A DNA stretch of 64,000 bases from the NCBI GenBank assembly GCA_019747815.1, contig JAIEQJ010000022.1, positions 1 to 64,000 on the forward strand, given 5' to 3'. Numbering within the stretch: position 1 is the stretch's first letter; the number at the start of each line of letters is the position of its first letter. A program made the translations under genes and the position numbers. Origin of the DNA: Hyphomonadaceae bacterium. GTDB lineage: Bacteria > Pseudomonadota > Alphaproteobacteria > Rhizobiales > Hyphomicrobiaceae. Positions 37,809-46,650 of this stretch are shown here, piece by piece. The notes beneath the pieces were generated by a model. The model did not search any database, was not told where the DNA came from, and saw only the letters and a list, made by a program, of their open reading frames with translations.

Positions 37809-40592
37809 TCACGACTTTGCAAGAGTGGTGCTAATTATGTCTTGAGCATACGCGAGAGCGTCTTTTTGGTCATTGTTCAAATACTGGAGCATGGCGACCG
37901 TCCAGGCAAAGCTGCCCACGTCCTCGGGCAGCGATGATTCCGGATGCTGCAGCAACACGATGCTCTTCAGGCTTTCGCGAACGCCCAAGGCATAGGACCG
38001 CATCTCCTGAAGATTTCCTAAGTATTTGTAACATCTCTGGAGGGTATCTACAGATTCGTAGCCGCCATCTTTGCGCGGCATTTGCCCGCGCAGCTCGTCT
38101 GTCATCTTGCGAAAGCTCTCATCCGACAACGTTTTTTCATTGAACTTCGTGCGCTCTTCCCAACTATAATAGAGAAGATCATTGAGTGCGCGTCCTCGCG
38201 TCTGGGGGTCGTTCGGATTCTCCCACACTTCCTTGGCCAGGCTGAGCGCTGAAGCCAGGGCAATGCGTTGTTCGTGTTTGGGTATCTTGTCCTCGTCGGA
38301 CAGGCGCCAGTGGGTCAGCGCCAGCGAGAGACGAATGTCGTCGACGATCTTGTGCTTGGGGTGCACACGCCCGTCCCGGCTGTTGCGTATGATCTCGACC
38401 GCCTTGGACAGGTGCTGCCGCGAGAGCTCCAGCTCGCCTTGCCGGCGCCGCGCCTGCCCCAGCCTGAAATGCGCGGTCGCGTTCTCGGCGTCCTCGGCCA
38501 GGATCTCCTCGTACAGACTTACGGAGGTCGCCAGGTCGGTCTTGTCGCCTGTGTACATCAGCAGGTAGGCCTGCTCCGCCTTGGCCAGGAAGCGAAACTG
38601 CTTGGCGAGCGGGGCGTCCTCGATGGGTTTGTCGGCGAACTCCACCAGGAGCGATGCAAAGGCGTCGGCGGCCTGCCGGAACAGGCCGGGGTCGCCGCCG
38701 GTGGAGCTGGACGCATCCGCCCGCTTCCACAAGACATAGGCGGCGGACAGCCGATCCAGGATCTCGGCCGGAAGCCCGCTCAACCGCTCAAGCTGCGTCG
38801 CCGGCTGCTCGACCGAGCGTGCCGCTTTGATCTCGGGTGGCGGCGTGAGCTGGTCTTCCTCGGACTGCCGCTTGATCTCATCGACATACTGCAGGAGGCC
38901 GTCGACCAGCGCCTTCAAGATATTGAGGTGGCGCTGCCACGTGACGCCCGTCTTGCCCCGCTCCGATCCGTAGCGAAGCCGATGATCGATCGCCCCCCAC
39001 AATTCCTCCAGGGCGCTGCGGATCTGAAACTCCACGCGCATGTCCTGGACGCCGTGGTCGCCGCTGGTCACCACCCACACGATCAAATGCACCGAGGAAT
39101 AGCCGGTGCGATGCGAGCGTTCATGGACGTCGATCTTCAGCGGATAGCGCGCCGCAACCTCGCGCACGTCCTTGCTGATGGACAGAGGATCGTTCTCGTG
39201 CCTGGAAGAATGAATTCGAACCTCGATCGGCTTGTCCCGCCTGAAAAAGTTGGGCAAGCGATAGCCTTTGTCGATCTCCCCCAGCATCTCGGAGAGAACG
39301 AGTGCGATTTCGCTCGGGAAATGGGTGACAAGCCGGATGCCGCAGATGTCAACGAGCTCCTCGGGTCCGGGCAGTCTGTTGACCTCCATCTTCTCGAGTA
39401 TTCTGTCCTTGCCCTTGACCCGGCTCGCCTGCGCGTAGCAAACGCCCTTGATGCTCTCGGCCGCCGCCAGAAAGCCCATGAGCTGGTCGCGAACGAGCGA
39501 GGCCGCCTCGCGGTACTTGTACACTTGCAGCTCGGTCAGGTCCCGGCTGATCTGCTTCTTTGAGGCAGTCGTTGCAACGTCACGATCAGCGTCGGCGGCC
39601 TGTTGTCCGGCGCTCGATTTCGGCTTTGCCGAGGAACGACGCTTTTTCGGGGAGTGGGGCATCCGGATGAGAGGGATGTTCATCACCACGGTCCGAGACC
39701 TTTCCGCCTCGAAGATCCATTCCCCGGCATTTCTGGAATAGCTGTAGGCTCGCGTCCTCAGCTCACGACGGTTGAAGTCGATCTCGTAGAAGGCAAATCC
39801 GTGCGGCCAGCTGGAGCCCTGATACGCCGCGCCCGCCCCCAGGATGCCGAGGCGCGCTCCGGTGCTGGCCGCCTGAAATCGTCCCATCTGATCGTGCAAA
39901 TGCCCATGAAAGAAGAGATGGGCTCCTGTTTCCTGCGACAACGTGCGCTCGACCTCCTCTCTGTTCCAGTGGGCGAGCTGCTCCAGGGGATGATGCGCAA
40001 CGGCGATGACGAGACCGGGGTGGTCTTTGCATTTTCGCAGCGAGTCGTTGATCAGCTTCACATCGAGGCACAGCTTGCCGGGGTCCTCGTCGTTGCAGGA
40101 GAAGAGCGCCGAATTCAAGCCAATGATGTGAACGGGAATGCTCTCGACGGTGAGCTTGGAGTGGTATCCCAGCGGCGTTTCCCACACGCCCTTCAGCGGC
40201 AGCCGGGTGGAGGCGGCGGCGTGCCAATCGAGGAAGCCAGCCAGATGGCCGATGCCGGGCTCCTCCCTCCAGTCATGATAGCTTTCGGGTCCCGAGGCGA
40301 TCGACCGCAGCAATGCCGGCTTGGCCTTTCTTCGGTCGACGTCGTGGTTGCCCGGCACCACAAAGAGGCTGGTCTTCTTCCAGGGTGCGAGCAGCGCCGT
40401 GAGCCAGTCCTCTCCTCTGGTAAACTGCCTGGCATCCCCGCTTTGAGCGAGATCACCCGAAAAGATGCAAACATCAGGCGTCGATCCATCGCCGTGCGCC
40501 GCCTCGATCAGCGCATCGGCAATCCGGTTCTGATCCCCGAGTTTGTCACCGAACCCAAAGTGAACATCGGATACATGCAGAACACGAAGCAT
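37809..40592 (-). CDS. Metallophosphoesterase-RelA/SpoT synthetase-TPR fusion protein
   Basis: This 927-residue three-part protein has no name I know. Residues 1-300 are a calcineurin-like phosphoesterase with all metal motifs: DVH (9-11), GD (46-47), GNHD (81-84), HH (200-201) and GHLH (230-233). Residues about 355-575 are a RelA/SpoT nucleotide synthetase with SRVKGKDRILEKM, DICGIRLV, GYSSVH, VEFQIR (Glu521) and IDHRLRYG, so it looks active. A basic linker (about 310-350) joins them. The rest, from about 600, is helical TPR-like repeat sequence. There is no HD hydrolase, TGS or ACT domain. The ATG at 40592 has GGAG seven bases ahead. It is a lone gene beside tRNA-Phe, less GC-rich than its neighbours. 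An alarmone-based defence or stress role is inference. Confidence 0.85.
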   Translation of the reverse strand: MLRVLHVSDVHFGFGDKLGDQNRIADALIEAAHGDGSTPDVCIFSGDLAQSGDARQFTRGEDWLTALLAPWKKTSLFVVPGNHDVDRRKAKPALLRSIASGPESYHDWREEPGIGHLAGFLDWHAAASTRLPLKGVWETPLGYHSKLTVESIPVHIIGLNSALFSCNDEDPGKLCLDVKLINDSLRKCKDHPGLVIAVAHHPLEQLAHWNREEVERTLSQETGAHLFFHGHLHDQMGRFQAASTGARLGILGAGAAYQGSSWPHGFAFYEIDFNRRELRTRAYSYSRNAGEWIFEAERSRTVVMNIPLIRMPHSPKKRRSSAKPKSSAGQQAADADRDVATTASKKQISRDLTELQVYKYREAASLVRDQLMGFLAAAESIKGVCYAQASRVKGKDRILEKMEVNRLPGPEELVDICGIRLVTHFPSEIALVLSEMLGEIDKGYRLPNFFRRDKPIEVRIHSSRHENDPLSISKDVREVAARYPLKIDVHERSHRTGYSSVHLIVWVVTSGDHGVQDMRVEFQIRSALEELWGAIDHRLRYGSERGKTGVTWQRHLNILKALVDGLLQYVDEIKRQSEEDQLTPPPEIKAARSVEQPATQLERLSGLPAEILDRLSAAYVLWKRADASSSTGGDPGLFRQAADAFASLLVEFADKPIEDAPLAKQFRFLAKAEQAYLLMYTGDKTDLATSVSLYEEILAEDAENATAHFRLGQARRRQGELELSRQHLSKAVEIIRNSRDGRVHPKHKIVDDIRLSLALTHWRLSDEDKIPKHEQRIALASALSLAKEVWENPNDPQTRGRALNDLLYYSWEERTKFNEKTLSDESFRKMTDELRGQMPRKDGGYESVDTLQRCYKYLGNLQEMRSYALGVRESLKSIVLLQHPESSLPEDVGSFAWTVAMLQYLNNDQKDALAYAQDIISTTLAKS

Positions 40593-40950
40593 CACTGAAC
40601 TCCGCAATGCAAACTTTTAAAAAAGGCAGTCATACCGTGCACAGATCGCGGCCGCAACAGGAACGCAAGCTCGGTTGTGCGGTGCGGCACGTGTGTGCGG
40701 GACGCGCTTGGGCATGTCGGCTTGAAAGCAGCTTTGCGCGCACGGTGCTCCCTGCAGCAGCCCTGCAGGACCGCTGCATCGTCTGCCCTGCAGCGCCATG
40801 ACCGATATCGGCTTTCTGTGCCGCCGGTTGGCCGAAGCACCGCAGGATGGAGGCGCCGGTTCGCGGTCTGCCCGCCCCCAGGGTCTTTCGCCTTGCGCCT
40901 GTTCGCGGCTAGGGTGCTAGCAACGTTCACCACGCGGGCTCGGACCGGCA
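40593..40950. other. 358 bp between divergent genes
   Basis: This gap separates the phosphoesterase-RelA gene from the divergent amidohydrolase gene. It contains an AT-rich stretch, AACTTTTAAAAAAGG near 40613, in the leader of the former and no supported open frame. Promoters for both genes must lie here, but no pair fits well enough to call. Confidence 0.5.
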
Positions 40951-42099
40951 ATGACCTACGATCTCATTTTGCGCGGCGGGCGGGTGATCGACCCTTCGCA
41001 GAGGCTCGACGCGGTGGCCGATGTCGCCTTTTCGGGCGGCAAGGTCGCCCGTGTGGGCTCCAAGCTCGAGCCCGGCCCCGGCACCGTCGTGCGCGACGTG
41101 TCGGGCTTCTTCGTCACGCCCGGCCTCATCGATCTGCACACCCATGTCTACTGGGGCGGCACGTCGCTCGGTATCGATGCGGAGCACTTCTGCCGCATCT
41201 CCGGCGTCACCACCGCGGTCGATACGGGCAGCGCCGGCCCCGGCAATTTCGCCGGCTTCCGCAAGCACGTGATCGAGCCCTGCCAGGTGCGCATCCTCGC
41301 CTACCTGCACGTGTCGCACGCGGGCATCTACGCCTTCTCCAACCGCGTCATGGTCGGCGAGAGCGAAGAGCTGCGGCTGATGGATCCGATCAGCGCCGTG
41401 GAGGTGGCCGATGCCAACCGCGACGTGATCGTCGGCATCAAGGTGCGGGTCGGGCGCGGGGCGTCGGGCAACTCGGGCACGGTGCCCCTCGATATTGCGC
41501 TGCAGGTAGCGAACGAGGCCGGCATGCCGCTCATGTGCCACATCGATCATCCGCCGCCGAGCTACGAGGAGGTGCTCGAGCGGCTGCGGCCGGGCGATGT
41601 TCTCACGCATGCGTTCCGGCCGTTCCCCAACGCGCCGGCGACGCAGCAGGGCACCGTCAAGCAGGAGGTGCTGGCGGCGCGGCAGCGCGGCGTCAAGTTC
41701 GACATCGGCCACGGCAAGGCCTCCTTCGCCTTCAAGACGGCGCGCGCCATGCTGGCCAACGGCTTCCTGCCGGACACGATCTCCTCCGACGTGCACGCGC
41801 TGTGCATCGACGGGCCGGCCTTCGACCAGGTCACGACCCTGTCGAAATTCCTCTGCATGGGCATGCCGCTCGGCGATGTGATCGCCGCGTCCACCATCAA
41901 CGCGGCCATGGCGCTCAAGCGCCCGGAGCTCGGCAGCCTGAAGCCCGGGAGCGTCGGCGACGCCACCGTGCTGGCGATCGAGGAAGGACGCTTCGACTAT
42001 GTCGATGTGGTCGGCGAGCGCATGGCCGGCGATCGCAGAATTGTCTCGGAGGGCGTCGTCATCGCCGGCCGCTGGTGGCATCCGCAGCCGGACGCCTAG
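40951..42099 (+). CDS. Amidohydrolase/deacetylase family metallohydrolase
   Basis: This is a 382-residue TIM-barrel metallohydrolase of the amidohydrolase superfamily. The first metal pair is LIDLHTHVYWGG. The bridging lysine is probably the one in VGIKVRVGRG. Later metal ligands lie in MCHIDHPPPS, FDIGHGKASF and TISSDVHALCI. The beta-sandwich flanks (YDLILRGGRVIDPSQ and VVIAGRWWHP) are complete. It resembles the dihydroorotase/deacetylase branch; the substrate is unknown. It diverges from the phosphoesterase-RelA gene. A REP block follows it. Confidence 0.9.
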   Translation: MTYDLILRGGRVIDPSQRLDAVADVAFSGGKVARVGSKLEPGPGTVVRDVSGFFVTPGLIDLHTHVYWGGTSLGIDAEHFCRISGVTTAVDTGSAGPGNFAGFRKHVIEPCQVRILAYLHVSHAGIYAFSNRVMVGESEELRLMDPISAVEVADANRDVIVGIKVRVGRGASGNSGTVPLDIALQVANEAGMPLMCHIDHPPPSYEEVLERLRPGDVLTHAFRPFPNAPATQQGTVKQEVLAARQRGVKFDIGHGKASFAFKTARAMLANGFLPDTISSDVHALCIDGPAFDQVTTLSKFLCMGMPLGDVIAASTINAAMALKRPELGSLKPGSVGDATVLAIEEGRFDYVDVVGERMAGDRRIVSEGVVIAGRWWHPQPDA

Positions 42100-42101
42100 C
42101 T

Positions 42102-42270
42102 GTCATCCCGGAATTGCGCGAAGCGCAATCTCCAGGATGCAGGGCCGCAGGCGATCGCGGGCAATCCTGGACCCTGGGTGCCGGCTCTCGGCCTGCCGGC
42201 CTCGGCCGGCACGACAGGCGGTGTGTCCTCCCGGAACGCGCTCCGCTGTCATCCCGGACCGCGCGGACCG
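42102..42270. repeat. REP-family block after amidohydrolase
   Basis: TGTCATCCCGGAATTGCGCG, then AAGCGCAAT, opens the block; GATCGCGGGCAATCCTGGA follows, and CTGTCATCCCGGACC occurs again near 42248. The first hairpin pairs ATTGCGC with GCGCAAT. The same arrangement is at 48287. It is intergenic between convergent genes. Confidence 0.75.
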
Positions 42271-42313
42271 CGCATGTCCCCGCCCCAGGGGCCGGTGGCG
42301 CCGCGCATCGCCC

Positions 42314-43228
42314 TCATGCAGCGGCGCGATAGCCGCTGGGCGACAGGCCGAACTCGGTGCGGAAGCTGCGCACGAAGTTGGAGAGGTCCTCAAACCCGAC
42401 ATCGAGCGCGATGTCTGTGATGCGTTCGCGGCTGGCAACCAGCCGCAGCGCCGCCGCCCGCAGGCGCGCCCGCAGCAGCCATTGATGCGGCGTCACGCCC
42501 GTCACCATCTTGAACGTGCGCAGGAAGTGATAGGGGCTGATGCAGGCCGTGCGCGCCAGATCGGAGACGGGGTGCGGCTCTGCAAGCCTCGCTTCCAGCC
42601 GCCGCAGCACCCGCGTCACGCGCGCATGATGCCGCGTTGCGGACCAAGGCGCACTGCAACGCTGCGCGCCGGCGGCGCGGACGGCGGCGCCGGCCAGTGC
42701 GTAGGCGACATCTTCGAGCTCATCGGGCTGCTGCATCGCCGCCTGGGCGCGGGCCGTCAGCGGCGCCAGGGCACGCATTGGCGGCAGCGCGTTGCGATCA
42801 AAGGACGGACCGCTTCCACCCGCGTCGTGAGCCAACTGTGCGAATGCCGCTGGCTCGAATTGAAACGACAGGCAGCGATCACCCTCGCCGTGGCCATGCG
42901 AGCATTCATAGGCTCGGTCCACGCTGCCGAGGAACAGCGAGCCGGGCGACAGCAGTGATACGCCGTGAGAACTGTTGCACACGAATGTGCCGGACAGCAC
43001 CAGCGACACGGATGCAAAGGCGTGCCGCTCCTCGAATGTAGGGTCTCGTGGACCGCAGGTGCAGACGCAGTCGACCGCCCGCCAGCCCTCGCCGGAGGCC
43101 AGCAGCCTGCCCGTCAGCATGCCCGCATGGCCCATCTTGGCCTTGTGCGCCAGCGCTGAAGCAAGCGGATCAGGACAACGTTCGGGCACCATGATCGCGA
43201 ATCTCGGGCTGCACCCAGGAATAACCAT
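42314..43228 (-). CDS. AraC family transcriptional regulator
   Basis: This is a 304-residue regulator. The N-terminal part is a cupin-like sensor (VSLVLSGTFVCNSSHGVSLLSPGSLFLG). The C-terminal about 100 residues hold two helix-turn-helix motifs: VSDLARTACISPYHFLRTFKMVTG and ITDIALDVGFEDLSNFVRSFRTEFG. It starts at 43228 or, with internal Met13, at 43192. It diverges from the CGNR-type gene across a gap as small as 29 bp, so the two promoters overlap and mutual control is likely. The ligand is unknown. Confidence 0.92.
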   Translation of the reverse strand: MVIPGCSPRFAIMVPERCPDPLASALAHKAKMGHAGMLTGRLLASGEGWRAVDCVCTCGPRDPTFEERHAFASVSLVLSGTFVCNSSHGVSLLSPGSLFLGSVDRAYECSHGHGEGDRCLSFQFEPAAFAQLAHDAGGSGPSFDRNALPPMRALAPLTARAQAAMQQPDELEDVAYALAGAAVRAAGAQRCSAPWSATRHHARVTRVLRRLEARLAEPHPVSDLARTACISPYHFLRTFKMVTGVTPHQWLLRARLRAAALRLVASRERITDIALDVGFEDLSNFVRSFRTEFGLSPSGYRAAA

Positions 43229-43257
43229 CTTGCTGGTTAGAAACGCTAGGCTGCTGT

Positions 43258-43932
43258 ATGCTGCCTGTCAATCCGCACGAGGGTTGGACACCGCTCGTTC
43301 CTGACACGATGCCGAACGGATCGCCGGACATGCTGATTTCGCCGCTGCGCCCGGACCTTTGCCTGAGCTATGCCAACACGCTGTCCTGGCGCGGCACCCG
43401 GGCGCCTGCGGAAAGCCTGCGCGATTTTGCAGGCTTGCTCGGCTGGCTCGAGCGAGCCGCCGGCATGGACGCGGCAGCCATGCGCGAGGTTGCCCGTTGG
43501 TCGGACCGGCAGCCAAGGAGAGCCGCCCGGGTCTTCGCCGAGGCGATCGGGCTGCGGGAAGCGCTCTATCGCGTCTTGAGCAGGCTTGCGGCCGGCACGC
43601 CGAGGCGGCGGGACCTCGCCATGTTGCAGCAGGCACTGGCCGATGCGCCTGTGCGGCGCCACCTGGTTGAGATGCGCTCGGCCTATGCCTGGCGGATCGA
43701 CACGTCGCGCCCCTCCGTGCCGCATCTGCTCGCCCCCGTCCTGTGGTCGGCGGGCGATCTGCTGGCCGCCGGTGACCGGCGTCGCCTGCGCCAGTGCGCC
43801 AACGATGCCTGCCGATGGCTCTTCATCGACGCCAGCAGGAATGCCACGCGGCGGTGGTGCGACATGGCCTCGTGCGGCAACCGCGCCAAGGCGCGACGCC
43901 ATTACCTCAAAGCCAAGGGTGGGCTGATCTAA
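43258..43932 (+). CDS. CGNR zinc finger / ABATE domain protein
   Basis: This is a 224-residue putative regulator. An N-terminal ABATE-type stress-sensing domain (LCLSYANTLSWRG, then GWLERAAG and REALYRVLSRLA) precedes a C-terminal CGNR zinc finger. The finger CANDACRWLFIDASRNATRRWC ends in DMASCGNRAKARRHY and should bind DNA. The start is uncertain, with ATGs at 43258, 43309 and 43330 in frame. Its stop codon overlaps the stop of the convergent DUF2891 gene. Confidence 0.88.
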   Translation: MLPVNPHEGWTPLVPDTMPNGSPDMLISPLRPDLCLSYANTLSWRGTRAPAESLRDFAGLLGWLERAAGMDAAAMREVARWSDRQPRRAARVFAEAIGLREALYRVLSRLAAGTPRRRDLAMLQQALADAPVRRHLVEMRSAYAWRIDTSRPSVPHLLAPVLWSAGDLLAAGDRRRLRQCANDACRWLFIDASRNATRRWCDMASCGNRAKARRHYLKAKGGLI

Positions 43933-44864
43933 GCCACCGGCACCGGATCGGTGTCGAACAGAGGCTGCAGCGCGAGCATTCCGAACTGCGGCACCCAGTG
44001 GCCAACGCCCTTGTAGCTGCCGCACCACAACTCGGGCTCATCGTAGGTGGCACGGAAGTGCGCGGCGTAGGCGGCGAGATAGGCGGCCTTGGCGCTGGCC
44101 GATCCGCTGGCCGCCTGCAGCCCCCACAAGCCCCAGGCCCGGCTGAAATTCAGCCCGTGATGGTGCCAGGTGACGGGCTGCGTCACCGGCTGAGGCAGCC
44201 CGGGCTCGGCGAAGAACGCCTGCGCCCAGCGGTCGAATGCGTCCTGTTCCAAGACCCGGCTCACCAGCCAGGCCCAGTTGGTGGCGACGCCCATGAAGTG
44301 CCCGTGCTCCAAGGTATAGTCGCAGGCGCCGTCATGGGGCACGAAGTGCCTCTCAATCCAGCTGCGCACGGTCTCGAGCGCCGACGCATTCTGCGATCGC
44401 GCGGCATAGTCGTGCATGTTGATGAGCGCCCAGGACGCGCTTTGATAGCTGCCGCTGCGCGGGTCGGGCGCGCGCGCAGCATAGTGGGCGAGCAGGGACG
44501 CCAGCAGGTCGTCCGCCATGGGCTGCAGCTCTGTGCTGCCAAACGTGCGGCCATGCTCCAGTGCCAGGCGCAGGAACCAGGCCCGTCCGTAAGGCATCTC
44601 GAAATCGGGGCGTGATCCCAGGACCGCACGCTCCGCGGCGATCTTGTCGGCGCGCAGAACCTCCGCAACGAGCGGTACATGCTGCCGGTCGCCGGTCATG
44701 CGCGTATAGGCGGTCAGCGCCCAGGTGCCGTGCACCGCCGAATGCCAGTCGATGCAGCCGTGAAACGCCACATGTCCCGTATCGCGGCGGGCAAGCGCCG
44801 CGCGCACGGCGGTGGCCAGGGTTTGTGCGATCTCCGTCTTCCGGTCGGCAATGGCAGCAGGCAT
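43929..44864 (-). CDS. DUF2891 family protein
   Basis: This is a 311-residue soluble protein, probably an alpha/alpha toroid. FHGCIDWHSAVHGTWAL, PYGRAWFLRLALEHG, LEHGHFMGVATNWAWL and the C-terminal CGSYKGVGHWVPQFGMLAL are its landmarks. Conserved His, Asp and Trp residues line such toroids in glycoside-processing enzymes, but this family has no proven activity that I know. The Met at 44864 gives a tidy start; the frame extends to 44900. It overlaps the stop of the CGNR gene. Confidence 0.87.
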   Translation of the reverse strand: MPAAIADRKTEIAQTLATAVRAALARRDTGHVAFHGCIDWHSAVHGTWALTAYTRMTGDRQHVPLVAEVLRADKIAAERAVLGSRPDFEMPYGRAWFLRLALEHGRTFGSTELQPMADDLLASLLAHYAARAPDPRSGSYQSASWALINMHDYAARSQNASALETVRSWIERHFVPHDGACDYTLEHGHFMGVATNWAWLVSRVLEQDAFDRWAQAFFAEPGLPQPVTQPVTWHHHGLNFSRAWGLWGLQAASGSASAKAAYLAAYAAHFRATYDEPELWCGSYKGVGHWVPQFGMLALQPLFDTDPVPVA

Positions 44865-44970
44865 GCAGGTTGTTGCCCTCGTAGCGGTGCCGGCAGCCAA
44901 TCCGGCCGTTTCGTTGCGTGCCCAATGATGCTACATCCAGGCCCACAGGCATTGTCAAAACAAGGCTGCT

Positions 44971-45459
44971 ATGGACCTCGACCCACGCCCAAACGCCAGC
45001 CGCCGGACGGTATTGCGTGCCACCGCTCTCCTCATCCTGGCAGGCAGCCTCGCGCGCCCCGTTGCAGCCATGCGGCGCGAGGCGTTGAAGCTGCATACCG
45101 CGCGCGGCGTGCACGTCATCAAGACCGAGATCACCGAGACGCAGGAGGAAAAGTCGCTCGGCCTGATGTTCCGCACCAGCCTTGCCGATGACGCCGGCAT
45201 GCTGTTCTTCTACGACACGCCGCAGCAAGTCACCATGTGGATGCGCAACACCTACATTCCCCTCGACATGGTGTTCATCCGCGCCGACGGCATCGTGCAC
45301 CGCATTGAGGCCTGGACGCAGCCGTTCTCCGAGACCATCATCTCCTCGGGAGCGAATGTCGTGGCCTGCCTGGAGCTCGCCGGCGGTGCGGCGGAGCGGC
45401 TGGGCCTGAAGCCCGGCGACCGTGTGGAGCACCCGCTGTTCAAGCCGAAGCGGAAGTAG
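44971..45459 (+). CDS. DUF192 family exported protein
   Basis: This is a 162-residue protein. A signal with twin arginines (SRRTVLRATALLILAGSLARPVAA) leads to a small beta-barrel domain. ITETQEEKSLGLMFRTSLADDAGMLF and MWMRNTYIPLDMVFIRADG are the DUF192 signature; the domain ends RLGLKPGDRVEH. The function is unknown. It precedes the FecCD-type permease by 132 bases and may be co-transcribed. Confidence 0.92.
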   Translation: MDLDPRPNASRRTVLRATALLILAGSLARPVAAMRREALKLHTARGVHVIKTEITETQEEKSLGLMFRTSLADDAGMLFFYDTPQQVTMWMRNTYIPLDMVFIRADGIVHRIEAWTQPFSETIISSGANVVACLELAGGAAERLGLKPGDRVEHPLFKPKRK

Positions 45460-45591
45460 GTTGCGCGATTGCGGCCCGCGCGCACGCGCTGGCGGGATGT
45501 CCCGACGCCTTGCGATTGCCGGTGGCGATCGGCGTCCGCGTGCGCCATAGTGAGTCCCGTCAATGCGAGGCCTCGAGAGGCACCTGGTGCC

Positions 45592-46650
45592 GTGAGCGAC
45601 AGCACCCCCATACGGGAAGCTCCGCTGCCTTCGACCGGCTCGATCCTGAGCGGCCGTCTGACCGTTGTCGGCGGTCTGGCGGCGGCACTCGCCGTCCTCG
45701 TGCTGGCCGCATCGCTGGTCGGCGCCTATCCGCTGTCCCTTCCCGAGATGTTGGCGGCCGTCGGGCGCCGACTGGCCGGTGCTCCCGCCCAGGGCCAGAT
45801 CGATACCGTGCTGTTCGAGGTGCGCCTGCCGCGCGTCCTGTCGGCCGTCGTGGTCGGCGCCGCGTTGGCCGCTGCCGGCGCCGCCTACCAGGCGCTATTC
45901 CGCAACCCGCTGGTGTCGCCCGACATCCTCGGTGTCTCCACCGGCGCCGGGCTCGGCGCGGTGCTCGGCATCTTTCTCTCCCTGCCGGTGGCCGGCATCC
46001 AGCTCACCGCCTTCGCCGTGGGGCTCGCCACGGTGGGCCTCGTCTATGCCATCGCCTCCATGGTGCACGGGCGCGAGCCGATCCTGGTGCTGGTGTTGGC
46101 CGGCGTGGTGGTTGGCTCGCTTGCGGGTGCCGCCATCTCGCTCCTCAAGATTCTGGCCGATCCCTATGACCAGCTCCCGGCCATCGTGTTCTGGCTGCTG
46201 GGCAGCCTTGCTGCCGTGCGCAAGGGCGAGGTTTGGGCGGCCGCGCCGCTGGTGCTGCTGGGGCTGGTGCCGCTCGTGCTCCTGCGCTGGCGCATCAACG
46301 TGCTCTCCCTCGGCGACGAGGAGGCGAAGGCGCTGGGCGTGCAGGCCGGGCGGCTGCGGCTGCTGGTGGTTGCCGCTGCCACGCTCATGACCGCCAGCGT
46401 GGTCGCCATCTCCGGCGTGATCGGCTGGGTCGGCCTCGTCATCCCCCATATCGCCCGCATGCTGGTGGGGCCCAGCTTCGACCGGCTGCTGCCGACCGCC
46501 ATGCTGCTGGGTGCGAGCTACCTCCTGCTGGTCGACACGCTGGCCCGCACCATGGCGCGCATCGAGGTGCCGATCGGCATCCTCACCGCCGTCATCGGCG
46601 CCCCGTTCTTCCTGTGGCTGCTGGCACGCGGTCGGGAGGGCTGGTCATGA
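45592..46650 (+). CDS. FecCD family iron-siderophore ABC permease
   Basis: This is a 352-residue permease with about ten helices. ALFRNPLVSPDILGVSTGAG and VFWLLGSLA are family landmarks. SLGDEEAKALGVQAGRLR, the loop that meets the ATPase, and VIGWVGLVIPHIARMLVG follow. It starts with GTG at 45592 behind GAGAGG. The first 25 residues are cytosolic. The ATPase gene overlaps its stop by four bases. There is no periplasmic binding protein or TonB receptor in the window, so the ligand (ferric siderophore, heme or cobalamin) is open. Confidence 0.93.
   Translation: MSDSTPIREAPLPSTGSILSGRLTVVGGLAAALAVLVLAASLVGAYPLSLPEMLAAVGRRLAGAPAQGQIDTVLFEVRLPRVLSAVVVGAALAAAGAAYQALFRNPLVSPDILGVSTGAGLGAVLGIFLSLPVAGIQLTAFAVGLATVGLVYAIASMVHGREPILVLVLAGVVVGSLAGAAISLLKILADPYDQLPAIVFWLLGSLAAVRKGEVWAAAPLVLLGLVPLVLLRWRINVLSLGDEEAKALGVQAGRLRLLVVAAATLMTASVVAISGVIGWVGLVIPHIARMLVGPSFDRLLPTAMLLGASYLLLVDTLARTMARIEVPIGILTAVIGAPFFLWLLARGREGWS

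Noticed and set aside
37013-40620. A complete integrative element at tRNA-Phe
   Set aside because: No integrase and no repeat of the tRNA 3' end were found, so insertion at this tRNA remains only a suggestion.
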